A DNA stretch of 64,000 nucleotides from Ideonella dechloratans (GCF_021049305.1 NZ_CP088081.1:1860001-1924000); one strand, 5' to 3'; positions 21,196 through 29,773 are shown, numbered from the stretch's first letter. The notes: generated by a model from the letters alone, not told the origin. Translations and numbers: made by a program.

Positions 21196-21312
21196 TGCGT
21201 ATTCCACGCGATGGCGGACACGATTCCACGCTGATGGCGGACAGTGTTCCACCATGATGGCGGACAGTGTTCCACGCTGAAGGCGGACAGCATTCCAAAC
21301 TGATGGCGGACA
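21196..21312. repeat. IS21 left-end multiple terminal repeats
   Basis: Five tandem copies of a 22-24 bp unit, ATTCCACnnnGATGGCGGACA with small variations, cover the left end. Such arrays are transposase-binding sites in IS21 elements. They lie 68 bases upstream of istA and may also influence its transcription. Confidence 0.85.
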
Positions 21313-21379
21313 CCTGCGGGGTGTTCTGAGTGACCCGAACGCGGCATACGCTGCCCGGTTTTTTTGACCGGAGCCAGCG

Positions 21380-22924
21380 ATGCCCACACCCAGGGTCACC
21401 ATGAGCAAACTACGACACACACTGCAACTGCTGCACCGCGGGGCCTTGAGCACCCGTCAAATCGGTGCCGCCCTCGGCATCTCCAAATCCACTGTCAGCG
21501 AGATAGCCAGCTACGCGCGCGTGGCCGGCGTGGACTGGGCTACGGCCCAGAGCCTGAACGACGACGAACTCCAGGCCCGGCTTTACAAGCCACCCGTGGC
21601 GCGCGAGTCCCGGCACCTCGAACCCGACCACGCCCACATCCACCGCGAACTGCGCCGACCTGGCGTGACGCTGCAGCTGCTGTGGGAGGAATACCAGCAA
21701 CAGCACAGCGGTCAGGCGTACAAGTACAGCGCCTTCTGCGAGAAGTACAAGGCTTGGGCCCGGCGCCTGCAGCGCTCCATGCGCCAGACCCACTCGGGCG
21801 GTGACAAGCTCTTCGTGGACTACGCCGGCCAGACCGTGCCCGTCGTGGACGCCAGCACCGGCGAGATACGCCCGGCCCAGGTCTTCGTGGCAGTGCTGGG
21901 CGCATCGAACTACACCTACGCCTGCGCCACTGCCAGCCAGAAGGCCGCTGACTGGGTGGCCAGCATCATTGCCACGCTGGAGTTCATCGGCGGCGTGCCC
22001 CGCCTGCTGGTGCCCGACCAGCCGCGCGCCCTCATGGCCCGCCCCGACCGCTACGAGCCCACCGCGCACCGCCTGCTCGAAGAACTCTGTGCGCACTACA
22101 GCCTGGCCGTGATGCCCGCGCGCCCGGCCAAGCCACGCGACAAACCCAAGGTGGAGGTCGCCGTGCAGGTGGTCGAGCGCTGGATTCTGGCCCGGCTGCG
22201 CCACCAGACCTTCTTCAGCCTGGCCGAGCTCAACCGGGCGATTGCCGCCTTGCTGGTGGACTTGAACCAGCGCGCGTTCAAGAAGCTGCCGGGCAACCGC
22301 GCCAGTGCCTTCGCCGAGCTTGACCGGCCGGCCCTGCGCCCCCTGCCGGCGGTGCGCATGCCCATCGCGCGCTTCAAACCCGCCCGCGTCAACATCGATT
22401 ACCACGTCGAGCTCGATGGCCACTACTACTCGGTGCCCCACGCCCTGGTGGGCGAGCCGGTGGAGTTGCGCATCACGGCCGGCACGGTCGAAGTCCTGCA
22501 TGGCGGCAAACGGGTGGCCGCCCACGCCCTCAATCCCCGCCGGGGTGCACACACCACCACACCTGAGCACATGCCGGCCTCGCACCGGGCGCACCTGCAG
22601 TGGACGCCGGCCAAGCTCATCGCCTGGGGCGAGCGCGTGGGTGCGGCCACCGCCGCCGTGGTGCGCTGGCAGATGGAGCACCGCCAGCATCCCGAGCAGG
22701 GTTACCGCTCCTGTCTGGGCCTCATGCGCCTGGGCCGTGAGTACGGGGCTGACCGGCTGGAGGCCGCCTGTGCGCGGGCGCAGTCGATTCGCTCACCGTC
22801 CTACAAGAGCATCGCCTCCATCCTGGGCTGCGGCCTGGACCAGCGGCCGCTGGATGCGCCGATGGCCGCACAGGCGAGCCTGCCGCTGCACGAGAACGTG
22901 CGCGGGCCGGACTACTACCACTGA
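21380..22924 (+). CDS. istA: IS21-family transposase IstA
   Basis: DDE-type transposase of 514 residues. The N-terminus has a helix-turn-helix (LSTRQIGAALGISKSTVSEI). The rve-type catalytic core begins near KLFVDYAGQTVPVVDA, and a C-terminal beta domain (YHVELDGHYYSVPHALVGEP) follows, as in IS21 IstA. It is complete and followed 36 bases later by istB. An in-frame ATG at 21401 (MSKLRHTLQ) is an alternative start. Confidence 0.95.
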   Translation: MPTPRVTMSKLRHTLQLLHRGALSTRQIGAALGISKSTVSEIASYARVAGVDWATAQSLNDDELQARLYKPPVARESRHLEPDHAHIHRELRRPGVTLQLLWEEYQQQHSGQAYKYSAFCEKYKAWARRLQRSMRQTHSGGDKLFVDYAGQTVPVVDASTGEIRPAQVFVAVLGASNYTYACATASQKAADWVASIIATLEFIGGVPRLLVPDQPRALMARPDRYEPTAHRLLEELCAHYSLAVMPARPAKPRDKPKVEVAVQVVERWILARLRHQTFFSLAELNRAIAALLVDLNQRAFKKLPGNRASAFAELDRPALRPLPAVRMPIARFKPARVNIDYHVELDGHYYSVPHALVGEPVELRITAGTVEVLHGGKRVAAHALNPRRGAHTTTPEHMPASHRAHLQWTPAKLIAWGERVGAATAAVVRWQMEHRQHPEQGYRSCLGLMRLGREYGADRLEAACARAQSIRSPSYKSIASILGCGLDQRPLDAPMAAQASLPLHENVRGPDYYH

Positions 22925-22960
22925 GCTCCAACGCGCAAGCAAACCCAACAAGGAAGAACC

Positions 22961-23698
22961 ATGCTCAACGAACAGACCTTGAACCAACTGCGCGCCCTGC
23001 GCCTGGACGGCATGGTGGCCGCCCTCAGCGACGCGGCCACCCACATCACAGCCAGCGAACTGCCCTTTGAACAACGTCTGGCGCTGCTGGTGCAGCGCGA
23101 GGTGGACTGGCGTGACAGCAAACGCCTGGAGCGCCTGCTCAAGGCGGCCCGCCTGAAGGTCTCCAGTGCCTGCCTGGAGGACATCGACTGGCGCGCCAGC
23201 CGGGGCCTGGGCCGGGAGGTCATCACCAGCCTGGCCGGCGGCGACTGGCTGCGCCATGGCCACAACGTGCTGCTGACCGGCGCCACCGGGTGCGGCAAGA
23301 CGTGGCTTGCCTGCGCACTGGGGCAGCAGGCCGCGCGTCTGGGCTTCTCGGTGCTCTACACCCGCGCGCCACGGCTGCTGCAGGAGTTGCACGTGGCCCA
23401 CGGCGATGGCAGCCTGGGCAAACGGCTGGCGCAACTGGCGCGGCTGGACCTGCTCATCCTGGACGACTTCGGCATCGCGCCGATTGCCGCGCACGAGCGA
23501 AACGACCTGCTGGAGTTGCTCGACGACCGGGTGGGTGCGCGCTCGACGCTCATCACCAGCCAGTTGCCGGTGACGGCCTGGCACGCCTGGCTGGACGAGC
23601 CCACGCTGGCCGACGCCATCCTGGACCGCATCGTGCACGGCTCGCACAAGATAGCCCTCAAGGGCGAGTCGATGAGAAAGCTGGCAAAGGCCGTCTGA
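22961..23698 (+). CDS. istB: IS21-family helper ATPase IstB
   Basis: AAA+ helper ATPase that controls target choice and activates IstA. The 245-residue product has Walker A GATGCGKTW (near 106-114), Walker B LLILDDFG and the arginine-rich C-terminal part typical of IstB. A ribosome site AAGGAAGAACC precedes the ATG. Complete and normal length. Confidence 0.96.
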   Translation: MLNEQTLNQLRALRLDGMVAALSDAATHITASELPFEQRLALLVQREVDWRDSKRLERLLKAARLKVSSACLEDIDWRASRGLGREVITSLAGGDWLRHGHNVLLTGATGCGKTWLACALGQQAARLGFSVLYTRAPRLLQELHVAHGDGSLGKRLAQLARLDLLILDDFGIAPIAAHERNDLLELLDDRVGARSTLITSQLPVTAWHAWLDEPTLADAILDRIVHGSHKIALKGESMRKLAKAV

Positions 23699-23780
23699 GC
23701 CGGCCGCGCCGACCGCCATTCCACGCTGATGGCGGACACTTCGGCTACGATTTGAGCGTCACTCAGGACACCCGCGCAAC

Positions 23781-23851
23781 GTGTCCGCCATCGCCTGGAA
23801 CGCTGTCCGCGATGGGAATGGAATCACTGTCCGCCATCAGTGGAATGCGCA
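23781..23851. repeat. IS21 right-end terminal repeats
   Basis: Three inverted copies of the same unit (TGTCCGCCATnnnnTGGAA) form the right end. A further copy in direct orientation lies at 23719-23741, just after istB. The outermost copy ends in GCGCA at the target duplication. Confidence 0.8.
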
Positions 23852-24538
23852 GCCAGTTGATGCAACTGGTCGGGCTGTGCTTCCTGCTGCATCGGCGCGA
23901 TCTGATGCCGAGAATCGCGTCCTTGCAGGACGGCGTGGACGCCACCGGCCAGAAGGGGCAGCATGGGCGGCGCCGATTGGGTCTTCGAGGAGTTCATGTC
24001 CTTTGCCATTGGTCCCGAGAATCGCTACGAGAGCGAAACCATCCACTGGCCCAAGCCCTACGAGGCCCTTGCCGATGCGTTGAGCAGCGCTGACAACGAC
24101 GCTGCGCTGAAGGACCTCGACCGTTTCCTGAAGCACTGGTACAAGGACCTGGCCGGCACCGGCTGGCATGACAGCCACAAGCCCGACGAGAACGGCAACC
24201 AAGGCGGCTACTACGGCTACTGGAGCTTCGAAGCGGGCGCGGCCGTGCTGCTGCTGGGCATCGAAGACGATTCCAGCCTGCACAAGTACCTGTACTACCC
24301 CAAGGACCTGGTGGCCTGGGCTCGCGAGCATGCCAAGCTGACTCAGGCCGATGCTGCATCACCAGGCCACTCACTGCGCCTGCGCTGCGAAGCCAACCAA
24401 CCCTGCCCCAAGGCCGGCTTCTGGTTCACCCCCGCCCGCGCCGGCAGCCGCCAGCGCTTCGAAGCCGGACAGGTGATGCCCGAGGTGGGGGGGGACTATG
24501 GCGCCACCATCTGGCAGTGGGACGAACTGCAGGATTGA
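23852..24538 (+). pseudogene. PoNi-like immunity gene, 3' fragment with frameshift
   Basis: Continues the immunity gene after the IS. The frame QLMQLVGLCFLLHRRDLMPRI is kept until a GGGG run at 23955-23958, after which the homologous sequence moves to the next frame (MGGADWVFEEFMSFAIGPEN onward). One extra G explains this: a three-G run would give a continuous reading frame. From 24118 to the stop the DNA is almost identical to the intact gene. An ATG at 23963 could still express a 191-residue C-terminal fragment holding the DUF1911 part and tail; whether it protects is unknown. Confidence 0.9.
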
Positions 24539-24554
24539 GCCGAAAGGACGGACC

Positions 24555-25145
24555 ATGCCGCAGCGCACGCCTGAAGACCGCGACACTTCCCTGTCCCCGA
24601 AGGACTCGCACTTCGGCATCAAGCGCTCCTCGCTGAGCCAGCTCTGGGAAGTGCGGCTGTACCGCCGTGGCGTGACCCACCGGCGGTGTTTCAGCGCAGC
24701 GCGCTATGGCGACATGGACCAGGCGCTGGCGGCGGCCCTGGTCTGGCGGGATGCCCGTCTGGCCGAGCTGGCTCCGTTCACCGAGCAGGAGCTGTGCATG
24801 CGCCAGCGGGGCAACAACACCTCGGGCACACCGGGCGTGACACTGATGACAGTCCGCCGCAAGCGGGCCGATGGCCACGTGGCCGAGGAGCAGCATTGGG
24901 TGGCCCGGCTGGAGCGGCAGGGGCAGCGCCGGCAGGCCAAGCGGTTTTCCGTGGCCAGGTACGGGTATGAGCGGGCCTATGAACTGGCGGTGCAGGCCCG
25001 TCTGGCCATGGTGGCCACGGTCACGGGCCTGCGGCTGTGTCAAACACCAGAGCAGCTCAAGCCAGCCTCAGACGCACGGCTGACGGTGCAGGAGCAGCCA
25101 TTGCCTACCCGACCCCGGGGCGGGCGCGGGGTGCGCCCGGATTGA
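24555..25145 (+). CDS. AP2-like DNA-binding domain protein
   Basis: 196-residue basic protein starting MPQRTPEDRDTSLSPKD, with AAGGACGG just before the ATG at 24555. It contains two segments like the AP2/ERF fold. The first runs FGIKRSSLSQLWEVRLYRRG to RRCFSAARYG; the second is SGTPGVTLMTVRRKRADG, WVARLERQG and KRFSVARYGYERAYELAVQAR. AP2-like domains in bacteria are mostly linked to mobile elements and some regulators. It follows the immunity remnant by 16 bases and may have travelled with the vgrG locus. Its role is not known. Confidence 0.65.
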   Translation: MPQRTPEDRDTSLSPKDSHFGIKRSSLSQLWEVRLYRRGVTHRRCFSAARYGDMDQALAAALVWRDARLAELAPFTEQELCMRQRGNNTSGTPGVTLMTVRRKRADGHVAEEQHWVARLERQGQRRQAKRFSVARYGYERAYELAVQARLAMVATVTGLRLCQTPEQLKPASDARLTVQEQPLPTRPRGGRGVRPD

Positions 25146-25189
25146 GCAAGGGGCAGGCCGGCGCGCCGCCCCACCCCACCACGTTGGGC

Positions 25190-26116
25190 TCAATACACCT
25201 CGGGGACGATCATCTCCGCGGGCACCGGCTCGCGGTGGTAGTCCTCGTGGCGCTCGCGCGCGGGCAGCACCACCGGCGGCTTGACGATCTCGTGGTAGTC
25301 GAACTGCTCCAGCAGGTGGTGGATGCAGTTCAGCCGGGCGCGCTTCTTGTCCACCGCCTGCACCACCCACCAGGGGGCTTCGGGAATATGGGTGCGCTCC
25401 AGCATGTCTTCCTTGACCTTGGTGTAGTCCTCCCAGCGGCGGCGGCTTTCCAGGTCCATGGGGCTGAGCTTCCACTGCTTGAGCGGGTCGTGGATGCGGC
25501 TCAGGAAGCGCAGGTGCTGCTCGTCATCGGTGATGGAGAACCAGTACTTGATCAGCTTGATGCCCGAGCGCACCAGCATGCGCTCGAACTCCGGCACCGA
25601 GCGGAAGAACTCCTCCACCTCGTCCTCGGAGCAGAAGCCCATCACCCGTTCCACGCCGGCGCGGTTGTACCAACTGCGGTCGAACAGCACCATCTCGCCC
25701 GCGGCGGGCAGGTGCGACACATAGCGCTGGAAGTACCACTGGGTCTTCTCGCGGTCGTTGGGGGCGGGCAGGGCCACGGTGCGGCACACGCGGGGGTTCA
25801 GGCGCTGGGTGATGCGCTTGATCACGCCGCCCTTGCCGGCGGCGTCCCGTCCTTCGAACAGGATCACCACCTTCTGGCCGGTGGCCTGCACCCAGTCCTG
25901 CAGCTTCACCAGTTCGCCCTGCAGGTGGAACAGGCTCTTGAAGTAGGACATGCGGGCCGAGCGCTCGTCGTCGCTGCGGACGGGGTCGTGGCCATCGGCG
26001 GTGTAGTGCCGGTCCTCGATCTCCAGTTCCAGTTCCTCGTCGTAGCCATCGAGCAGATCCTGGCGGATGCGGTCGACCAGGGTGCCGTGGTCTTCGGCGG
26101 GCGGAATCGGGTTCAT
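25190..26116 (-). CDS. ppk2: Polyphosphate kinase 2
   Basis: Transfers phosphate between polyphosphate and nucleoside diphosphates. The 308-residue product starts MNPIPPAEDHGTLVDRIRQD. It shows Walker A FEGRDAAGKGG, the lid region DRSWYNRAGVE, and the family blocks YFQRYVSHLP and RIHDPLKQWKLSPMDLES. The frame is open to 26170, but the ATG at 26116 fits family length best. Sequence alone does not tell me which PPK2 class (ADP, GDP or AMP use) applies. It is divergent from the zntB-like gene across 128 bases. Confidence 0.95.
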   Translation of the reverse strand: MNPIPPAEDHGTLVDRIRQDLLDGYDEELELEIEDRHYTADGHDPVRSDDERSARMSYFKSLFHLQGELVKLQDWVQATGQKVVILFEGRDAAGKGGVIKRITQRLNPRVCRTVALPAPNDREKTQWYFQRYVSHLPAAGEMVLFDRSWYNRAGVERVMGFCSEDEVEEFFRSVPEFERMLVRSGIKLIKYWFSITDDEQHLRFLSRIHDPLKQWKLSPMDLESRRRWEDYTKVKEDMLERTHIPEAPWWVVQAVDKKRARLNCIHHLLEQFDYHEIVKPPVVLPARERHEDYHREPVPAEMIVPEVY

Positions 26117-26244
26117 GGGGTGCTTCGGTGCAGTCGCAGACTGCAACAGTCTGACAGTTTCGCGTGACACCGTCGTGTCATCTTCGGGACGGGCTGGCCG
26201 CTAGCATGCGAGGGCCTGTTTGCCTTCCTCGGAGCCCCTTGCCC
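26117..26244. other. Divergent region between ppk2 and the zntB-like gene
   Basis: 128 bases between two divergent starts, expected to hold both promoters. It contains GACAGTTTCGCGTGACACCGTCGTGTCATC, in which GTGACAC and GTGTCAT suggest an imperfect inverted repeat. No confident -35/-10 pair was found. Confidence 0.25.
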
Positions 26245-27291
26245 ATGCCCAACGACGCCCCCATGCAGCCGCCCGTGCCCTACCTGGTCACCGGCGAGGA
26301 GAGCCAGGGGCTGATCTGCGGCTACCAGTTCGTCACCGGGCAGGCCCCGCGCACGCTGGACACCCTGGCCGCCGTGGACGCCGCGGGCACCGACGGCTTC
26401 TGCTGGCTGCACTTCAACCTCAACCACGTGGCCGGCCTGCGCTGGCTGCAGGAACACGGCGGCCTGAGCGAGGCCTTCTTCGAGGCCCTGCACGAGGGCT
26501 CGCGCTCCACCCGCATCGAGCGTGACGGCGACACCCTGTTCGCCGTGGTCAACGACGTGGCCTACGACTTCAACTTCGACGCCAGCGACGTGGCCACGCT
26601 GTGGGTCAGCGTCAGCCCGGGGCGGGTCATCACCGCGCGCTGGCACCCGCTGCGCTCGGTGGACCACCTGCGCATGGTGGTCAAGCGGGGCGAGGAGCAG
26701 TTGGCGTCCAGCGTGGACCTCCTGGACCAGCTGCTGCGTTTCCAGGCCGACGAGCTGCAGCGCATCGCCCGCCGCGTGGCCGACCGGCTGGAGGACATTG
26801 AGGACGAGCTGCTGGCCGGCCACCACCAGCGCCACACCGCCGAACTGGCCCGGCTGCGACGCCTGGCCGTGCGCCTGCAGCGCCTGCTGGCACCCGAGCC
26901 CAGCGCGCTGATGCGCACCCTGGCCAGCCCGCCCGCCTGGGTGCAGGCCGAAGACCGCGCCCAGTTGCACCGGGCCAGCGAAGAGTTTGCGCTGGTGCTG
27001 CGCGACATCGCGGCCCTGCAGGAACGCATCAAGGCCATGCAGGACGAAGTGGGTGCCCGGGTGGCTGAAGAGAACAACCGCACCCTGTTCATGCTGACCA
27101 TGGTGACCGTGCTGGCCCTGCCCATCAACCTCATCTCCGGCCTGTTCGGCATGAACGTGGGCGGCATTCCCCTGAGCGAAAGCAGGGAAGGCTTCTGGCT
27201 GATGCTGGGCTTCATCGTGCTGCTGACCGCCGTCATCGCCTGGATGGCGCTGCGGCGGCTGGTGCCCCGGGGGGACGCCGAGCGGCGCTGA
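26245..27291 (+). CDS. zntB: CorA/ZntB-family metal ion transporter
   Basis: Pentameric inner-membrane channel or transporter for divalent metal ions. From the ATG at 26245 (MPNDAPMQPPVPYLV) the protein has 348 residues. It has a large cytoplasmic N domain with a long helix and two C-terminal membrane helices. The signature FGMNVGGIPL, with the extra GGIPL, is the ZntB form and suggests zinc rather than magnesium. The gene symbol follows the motif only; transport direction and ion are inferred from the family. Confidence 0.85.
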   Translation: MPNDAPMQPPVPYLVTGEESQGLICGYQFVTGQAPRTLDTLAAVDAAGTDGFCWLHFNLNHVAGLRWLQEHGGLSEAFFEALHEGSRSTRIERDGDTLFAVVNDVAYDFNFDASDVATLWVSVSPGRVITARWHPLRSVDHLRMVVKRGEEQLASSVDLLDQLLRFQADELQRIARRVADRLEDIEDELLAGHHQRHTAELARLRRLAVRLQRLLAPEPSALMRTLASPPAWVQAEDRAQLHRASEEFALVLRDIAALQERIKAMQDEVGARVAEENNRTLFMLTMVTVLALPINLISGLFGMNVGGIPLSESREGFWLMLGFIVLLTAVIAWMALRRLVPRGDAERR

Positions 27292-27324
27292 GGGCGGGGC
27301 GTTGGCGCGGGCCGCTACGGCCGC

Positions 27325-28041
27325 TCAAGCCAGGCCCAGCCACTGCGCGCCCAGGCTGTACTGCATGGCCAGGATGATCAGCACCATCACCGGCAGCAGC
27401 ACGGCCGACACGGCCAGCGCCGCGGGCTTGGGCAGCACCCGGGCCAGGGCCGGCTGAAGGGCCTCCAGCCCCACCGTCAGCCCGGTGAGCAGCAGCAGCG
27501 CCGGCAGGTGGGCCCAGGCCAGGGCCAGCGAGGTGGCCAGCGCCTGCAGCGCCGTCGTCTGCGGCGTCAGCACCAGCACGGCCGGCAACATCAGCCAGGG
27601 CAGGCCACCCAGGTACATCGCCCATTTGAAGACCATGAAGTCCCGCGGTGCCGGGGGCTTCTCCTTCCCGAAGCGGCCGAAGAAGAAGCGTGGCGCCGCG
27701 GCGCCGGCCTTCCACCGCAGAAATGCCAAGCCCAGGCCAAAGGTCAGCAAGCTGGTGCCGGCCAGGGCCAGCACATGCCCCAGCGGCCAGTGCAGCACCC
27801 CCAGCAACTGGCCCAGCGATGGCGCGCCACCCGCTGCCGCCGTGGCAAACAGCAGCAGCGCCTGCGCACCCAGCACCGCACCCACCGCCGTCTTCACCAC
27901 AAAGTCGATGCGCGGCAGGAACATCAGCCCCTCCACCAGCACCAGAAACACCAGCACAAACAGCAGCCAGAAGCCGGGATGGGCCGCCAGCAGATGAGCT
28001 GAGGCGAAGAGTGCGTGGGTGAAGGCGGGGAGGTCGGGCAT
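27325..28041 (-). CDS. Multispanning membrane protein of unknown function
   Basis: 238 residues, starting MPDLPAFTHALFASAHLL, with about six hydrophobic segments. The first (WLLFVLVFLVLVEGLMFLP) is followed by others near residues 50-70, 85-110, 138-160, 165-190 and 205-230. A basic cytoplasmic loop (RWKAG to GKEKPP) sits in the middle. I do not recognise a family. It converges with the zntB-like gene, 33 bases apart, and borders the AT-rich island upstream. Confidence 0.7.
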   Translation of the reverse strand: MPDLPAFTHALFASAHLLAAHPGFWLLFVLVFLVLVEGLMFLPRIDFVVKTAVGAVLGAQALLLFATAAAGGAPSLGQLLGVLHWPLGHVLALAGTSLLTFGLGLAFLRWKAGAAAPRFFFGRFGKEKPPAPRDFMVFKWAMYLGGLPWLMLPAVLVLTPQTTALQALATSLALAWAHLPALLLLTGLTVGLEALQPALARVLPKPAALAVSAVLLPVMVLIILAMQYSLGAQWLGLA

Positions 28042-28235
28042 GGGTAATGGGGCGATGTGTCCGTCGGCGTTTGTTCAGCAAAACGGAATGGGCGATTCAG
28101 TCGGTGCGAGAAGATTTCAAGCTTCGGCACTGCAATGCACCACTGTCTGATGGTGAGTAAATCTCCCATCTGACTGACCGAGCAAGACGGCCTTGTTAAA
28201 ACGACTGCTTGTCATGCTCCTCATTCCTGCATTTT
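28042..28235. other. Intergenic edge of the AT-richer island
   Basis: 194 bases without a gene in which composition falls from GC-rich to nearly balanced (for example GACGGCCTTGTTAAAACGAC). No tRNA, repeat or integrase remnant was seen. It probably contains the promoter of the upstream membrane-protein gene and the left boundary of an acquired segment. Confidence 0.4.
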
Positions 28236-28646
28236 TCAAAAGAAATCAGGAATAATCCGTGGCTTGACAACCAATGGCGTAAGCTCATCAGCTTCTGCTA
28301 TTTTGCTCTCTGCTAAGGTTGTGGCTTTGTTCTTAAGCGCTACGACTGACGGCATGATATCGTACATCGAGACACCTATTTCTGGAGTCATCAATAAAGC
28401 GACTAGTTTGAGCTTCGACGAATCGTGCTTCAGGCCCGTATAGAATAGCAGCCAGAAGGCTGCTTCGGCAATTGCTTCTCGAGAGGGTAATGCCTCCCGT
28501 CTGTCAACCGCAAGCTCATACTTCTCGATAAGCTCCTTTGCATCTAGAAATCGGGTCGTTTTTGCCTCGGCGGATGGGTCGCCCTCTGAAAGCAGCGTCC
28601 GCATTCGGATGTAAGCAGTTTCGTACTGTACGCGGTTCTTTGTCAT
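28236..28646 (-). CDS. Unknown 136-residue protein on the AT-rich island
   Basis: Predicted cytoplasmic helical protein starting MTKNRVQYETAYIRMRTLLS. No membrane segment, signal peptide or known motif is visible. Its ATG overlaps the stop of the preceding lipoprotein gene by 4 bases, so the two are probably co-translated and act together. Codon use is far less GC-biased than the neighbours, pointing to horizontal acquisition. Function unknown. Confidence 0.75.
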   Translation of the reverse strand: MTKNRVQYETAYIRMRTLLSEGDPSAEAKTTRFLDAKELIEKYELAVDRREALPSREAIAEAAFWLLFYTGLKHDSSKLKLVALLMTPEIGVSMYDIMPSVVALKNKATTLAESKIAEADELTPLVVKPRIIPDFF

Positions 28647-29773
28647 TGCTTTCCTTCGCCCCCCGAGCCTACGACTTGAATTGAGACCATCAGTTGATTG
28701 ACTGGATCCCCGCGCAAGGACGAACCAAACATGCGCGCTACAGAATATCTAAGGCCATCCCTGACCCAAACATGCTCCTCAAGGTTGATGCTCTGAAATG
28801 GCTTGTTGGTGACCGTGGCAGGGCCGTAGTCTCCAGTCATCATCGTGCCACTTGCCTGCCAAAGCTCATCACTTGTTTCGCAGCGCACCCCGCTCATACT
28901 GCCATTGAGGATGGTGAATTGAACAGGCTTCCCGATTAAACAGACCAGTCCGCGGGAACCCAGCAAAATTGGCGGAGGTGAATTGAGTGTGTTCGTACCC
29001 ATGCACATCTCAACTTTGTCGACGACACCGCACTGCGACACGCTATACCACTTTTTTAGTGTGGAGAGGCTCAGGCCTTTTGCAAATTTGAGTGTGCCAG
29101 TAGTTAGTGGAACACCTTCCTCGGGGCGCGCTTCAGTGGCTTGCGCTGCGTTTGATGGCTTTTCGTCAGGCTCACCATCGGTCCTGCCGAATCGTGAAAT
29201 TGTTTCGTCAATAAGGTTCAAAGTGTGAGCGCGCAGCTGTTCTTTCGTAGGAGGCTGGTCAAAGGTTTTCTTGGCGCTTTCTTCGATTTCCAGACCAATG
29301 ACCAAGGCGTTTGCCAACGAGTCACCGCTCGGTGATACATCATGGTCACCAATCGTATAAATCGACGTTCGATGGTTGGCCAAATTGATCACTAGACCTA
29401 TGCGCTTCGAACTCTCTTTTGTTACCCCTGTAAAGACCAAAAAGCTTCCGAGGGAAGATCTGTAGGCAGAAGGCCCATTTAAGTCAATAGGGAGGGTTTG
29501 AGAGAACTCGGGCCACCTATAGTTTTCAGTCGCATCAGTTAGCCGACTAATATCCTCCTTGGTTTTGATGTCCTCGAATTCGCCTTTGATTGGCATAGAT
29601 TGAAGGGTGGACATGATGATGCGAGCTGATCGAACCATATCTTCCACCGACATGGTGGCTGCCGGCGCAGCGCTCGCAGCTTGTGGAGGGGGTGGAACGG
29701 CACTGGGATGCTGCGGCTTTGAACAACCTCCCAAACCTACCGCAATCGCTATTGCAGTCGCTGTACGGAACAT
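28643..29773 (-). CDS. Unknown lipoprotein on the AT-rich island
   Basis: 376 residues from the ATG at 29773, starting MFRTATAIAIAVGLGGCSKP with a lipobox-like GLGGC (Cys17), then a Pro/Ala-rich spacer. The remainder appears soluble and periplasmic. Three cysteines occur at CGVVDKVEMC and later CLIGK. I recognise no family. It is the first gene of a two-gene unit whose composition differs sharply from the genome. Acting with the downstream 136-residue protein is inference from the 4-base overlap. Confidence 0.75.
   Translation of the reverse strand: MFRTATAIAIAVGLGGCSKPQHPSAVPPPPQAASAAPAATMSVEDMVRSARIIMSTLQSMPIKGEFEDIKTKEDISRLTDATENYRWPEFSQTLPIDLNGPSAYRSSLGSFLVFTGVTKESSKRIGLVINLANHRTSIYTIGDHDVSPSGDSLANALVIGLEIEESAKKTFDQPPTKEQLRAHTLNLIDETISRFGRTDGEPDEKPSNAAQATEARPEEGVPLTTGTLKFAKGLSLSTLKKWYSVSQCGVVDKVEMCMGTNTLNSPPPILLGSRGLVCLIGKPVQFTILNGSMSGVRCETSDELWQASGTMMTGDYGPATVTNKPFQSINLEEHVWVRDGLRYSVARMFGSSLRGDPVNQLMVSIQVVGSGGEGKQ

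Larger units (their letters stand above)
21196..23851 (+). mobile_element. IS21-family insertion sequence (2,656 bp)
   Basis: Complete element with istA and istB in tandem. The ends read TGCGTATTCCAC at the left and, inverted, TGCGCATTCCAC at the right, so it begins TG and ends CA. It is flanked by a 6-bp target duplication GCCAGT (21190-21195 and 23852-23857), within the 4-8 bp usual for IS21. Both ends carry several copies of a roughly 22-bp repeat with core GATGGCGGACA. It splits the second immunity gene. The intact open frames suggest a recent insertion or continued activity. Confidence 0.95.

Noticed and set aside
21196..21312. Tandem 22-24 bp repeats that could suggest a CRISPR array
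   Set aside because: Units are contiguous without unique spacers and coincide with the IS21 end; they are transposase-binding repeats.
25146..25189. GC-rich stretch between convergent AP2-like and ppk2 genes as terminator
   Set aside because: No stable stem followed by T residues could be drawn on either strand.
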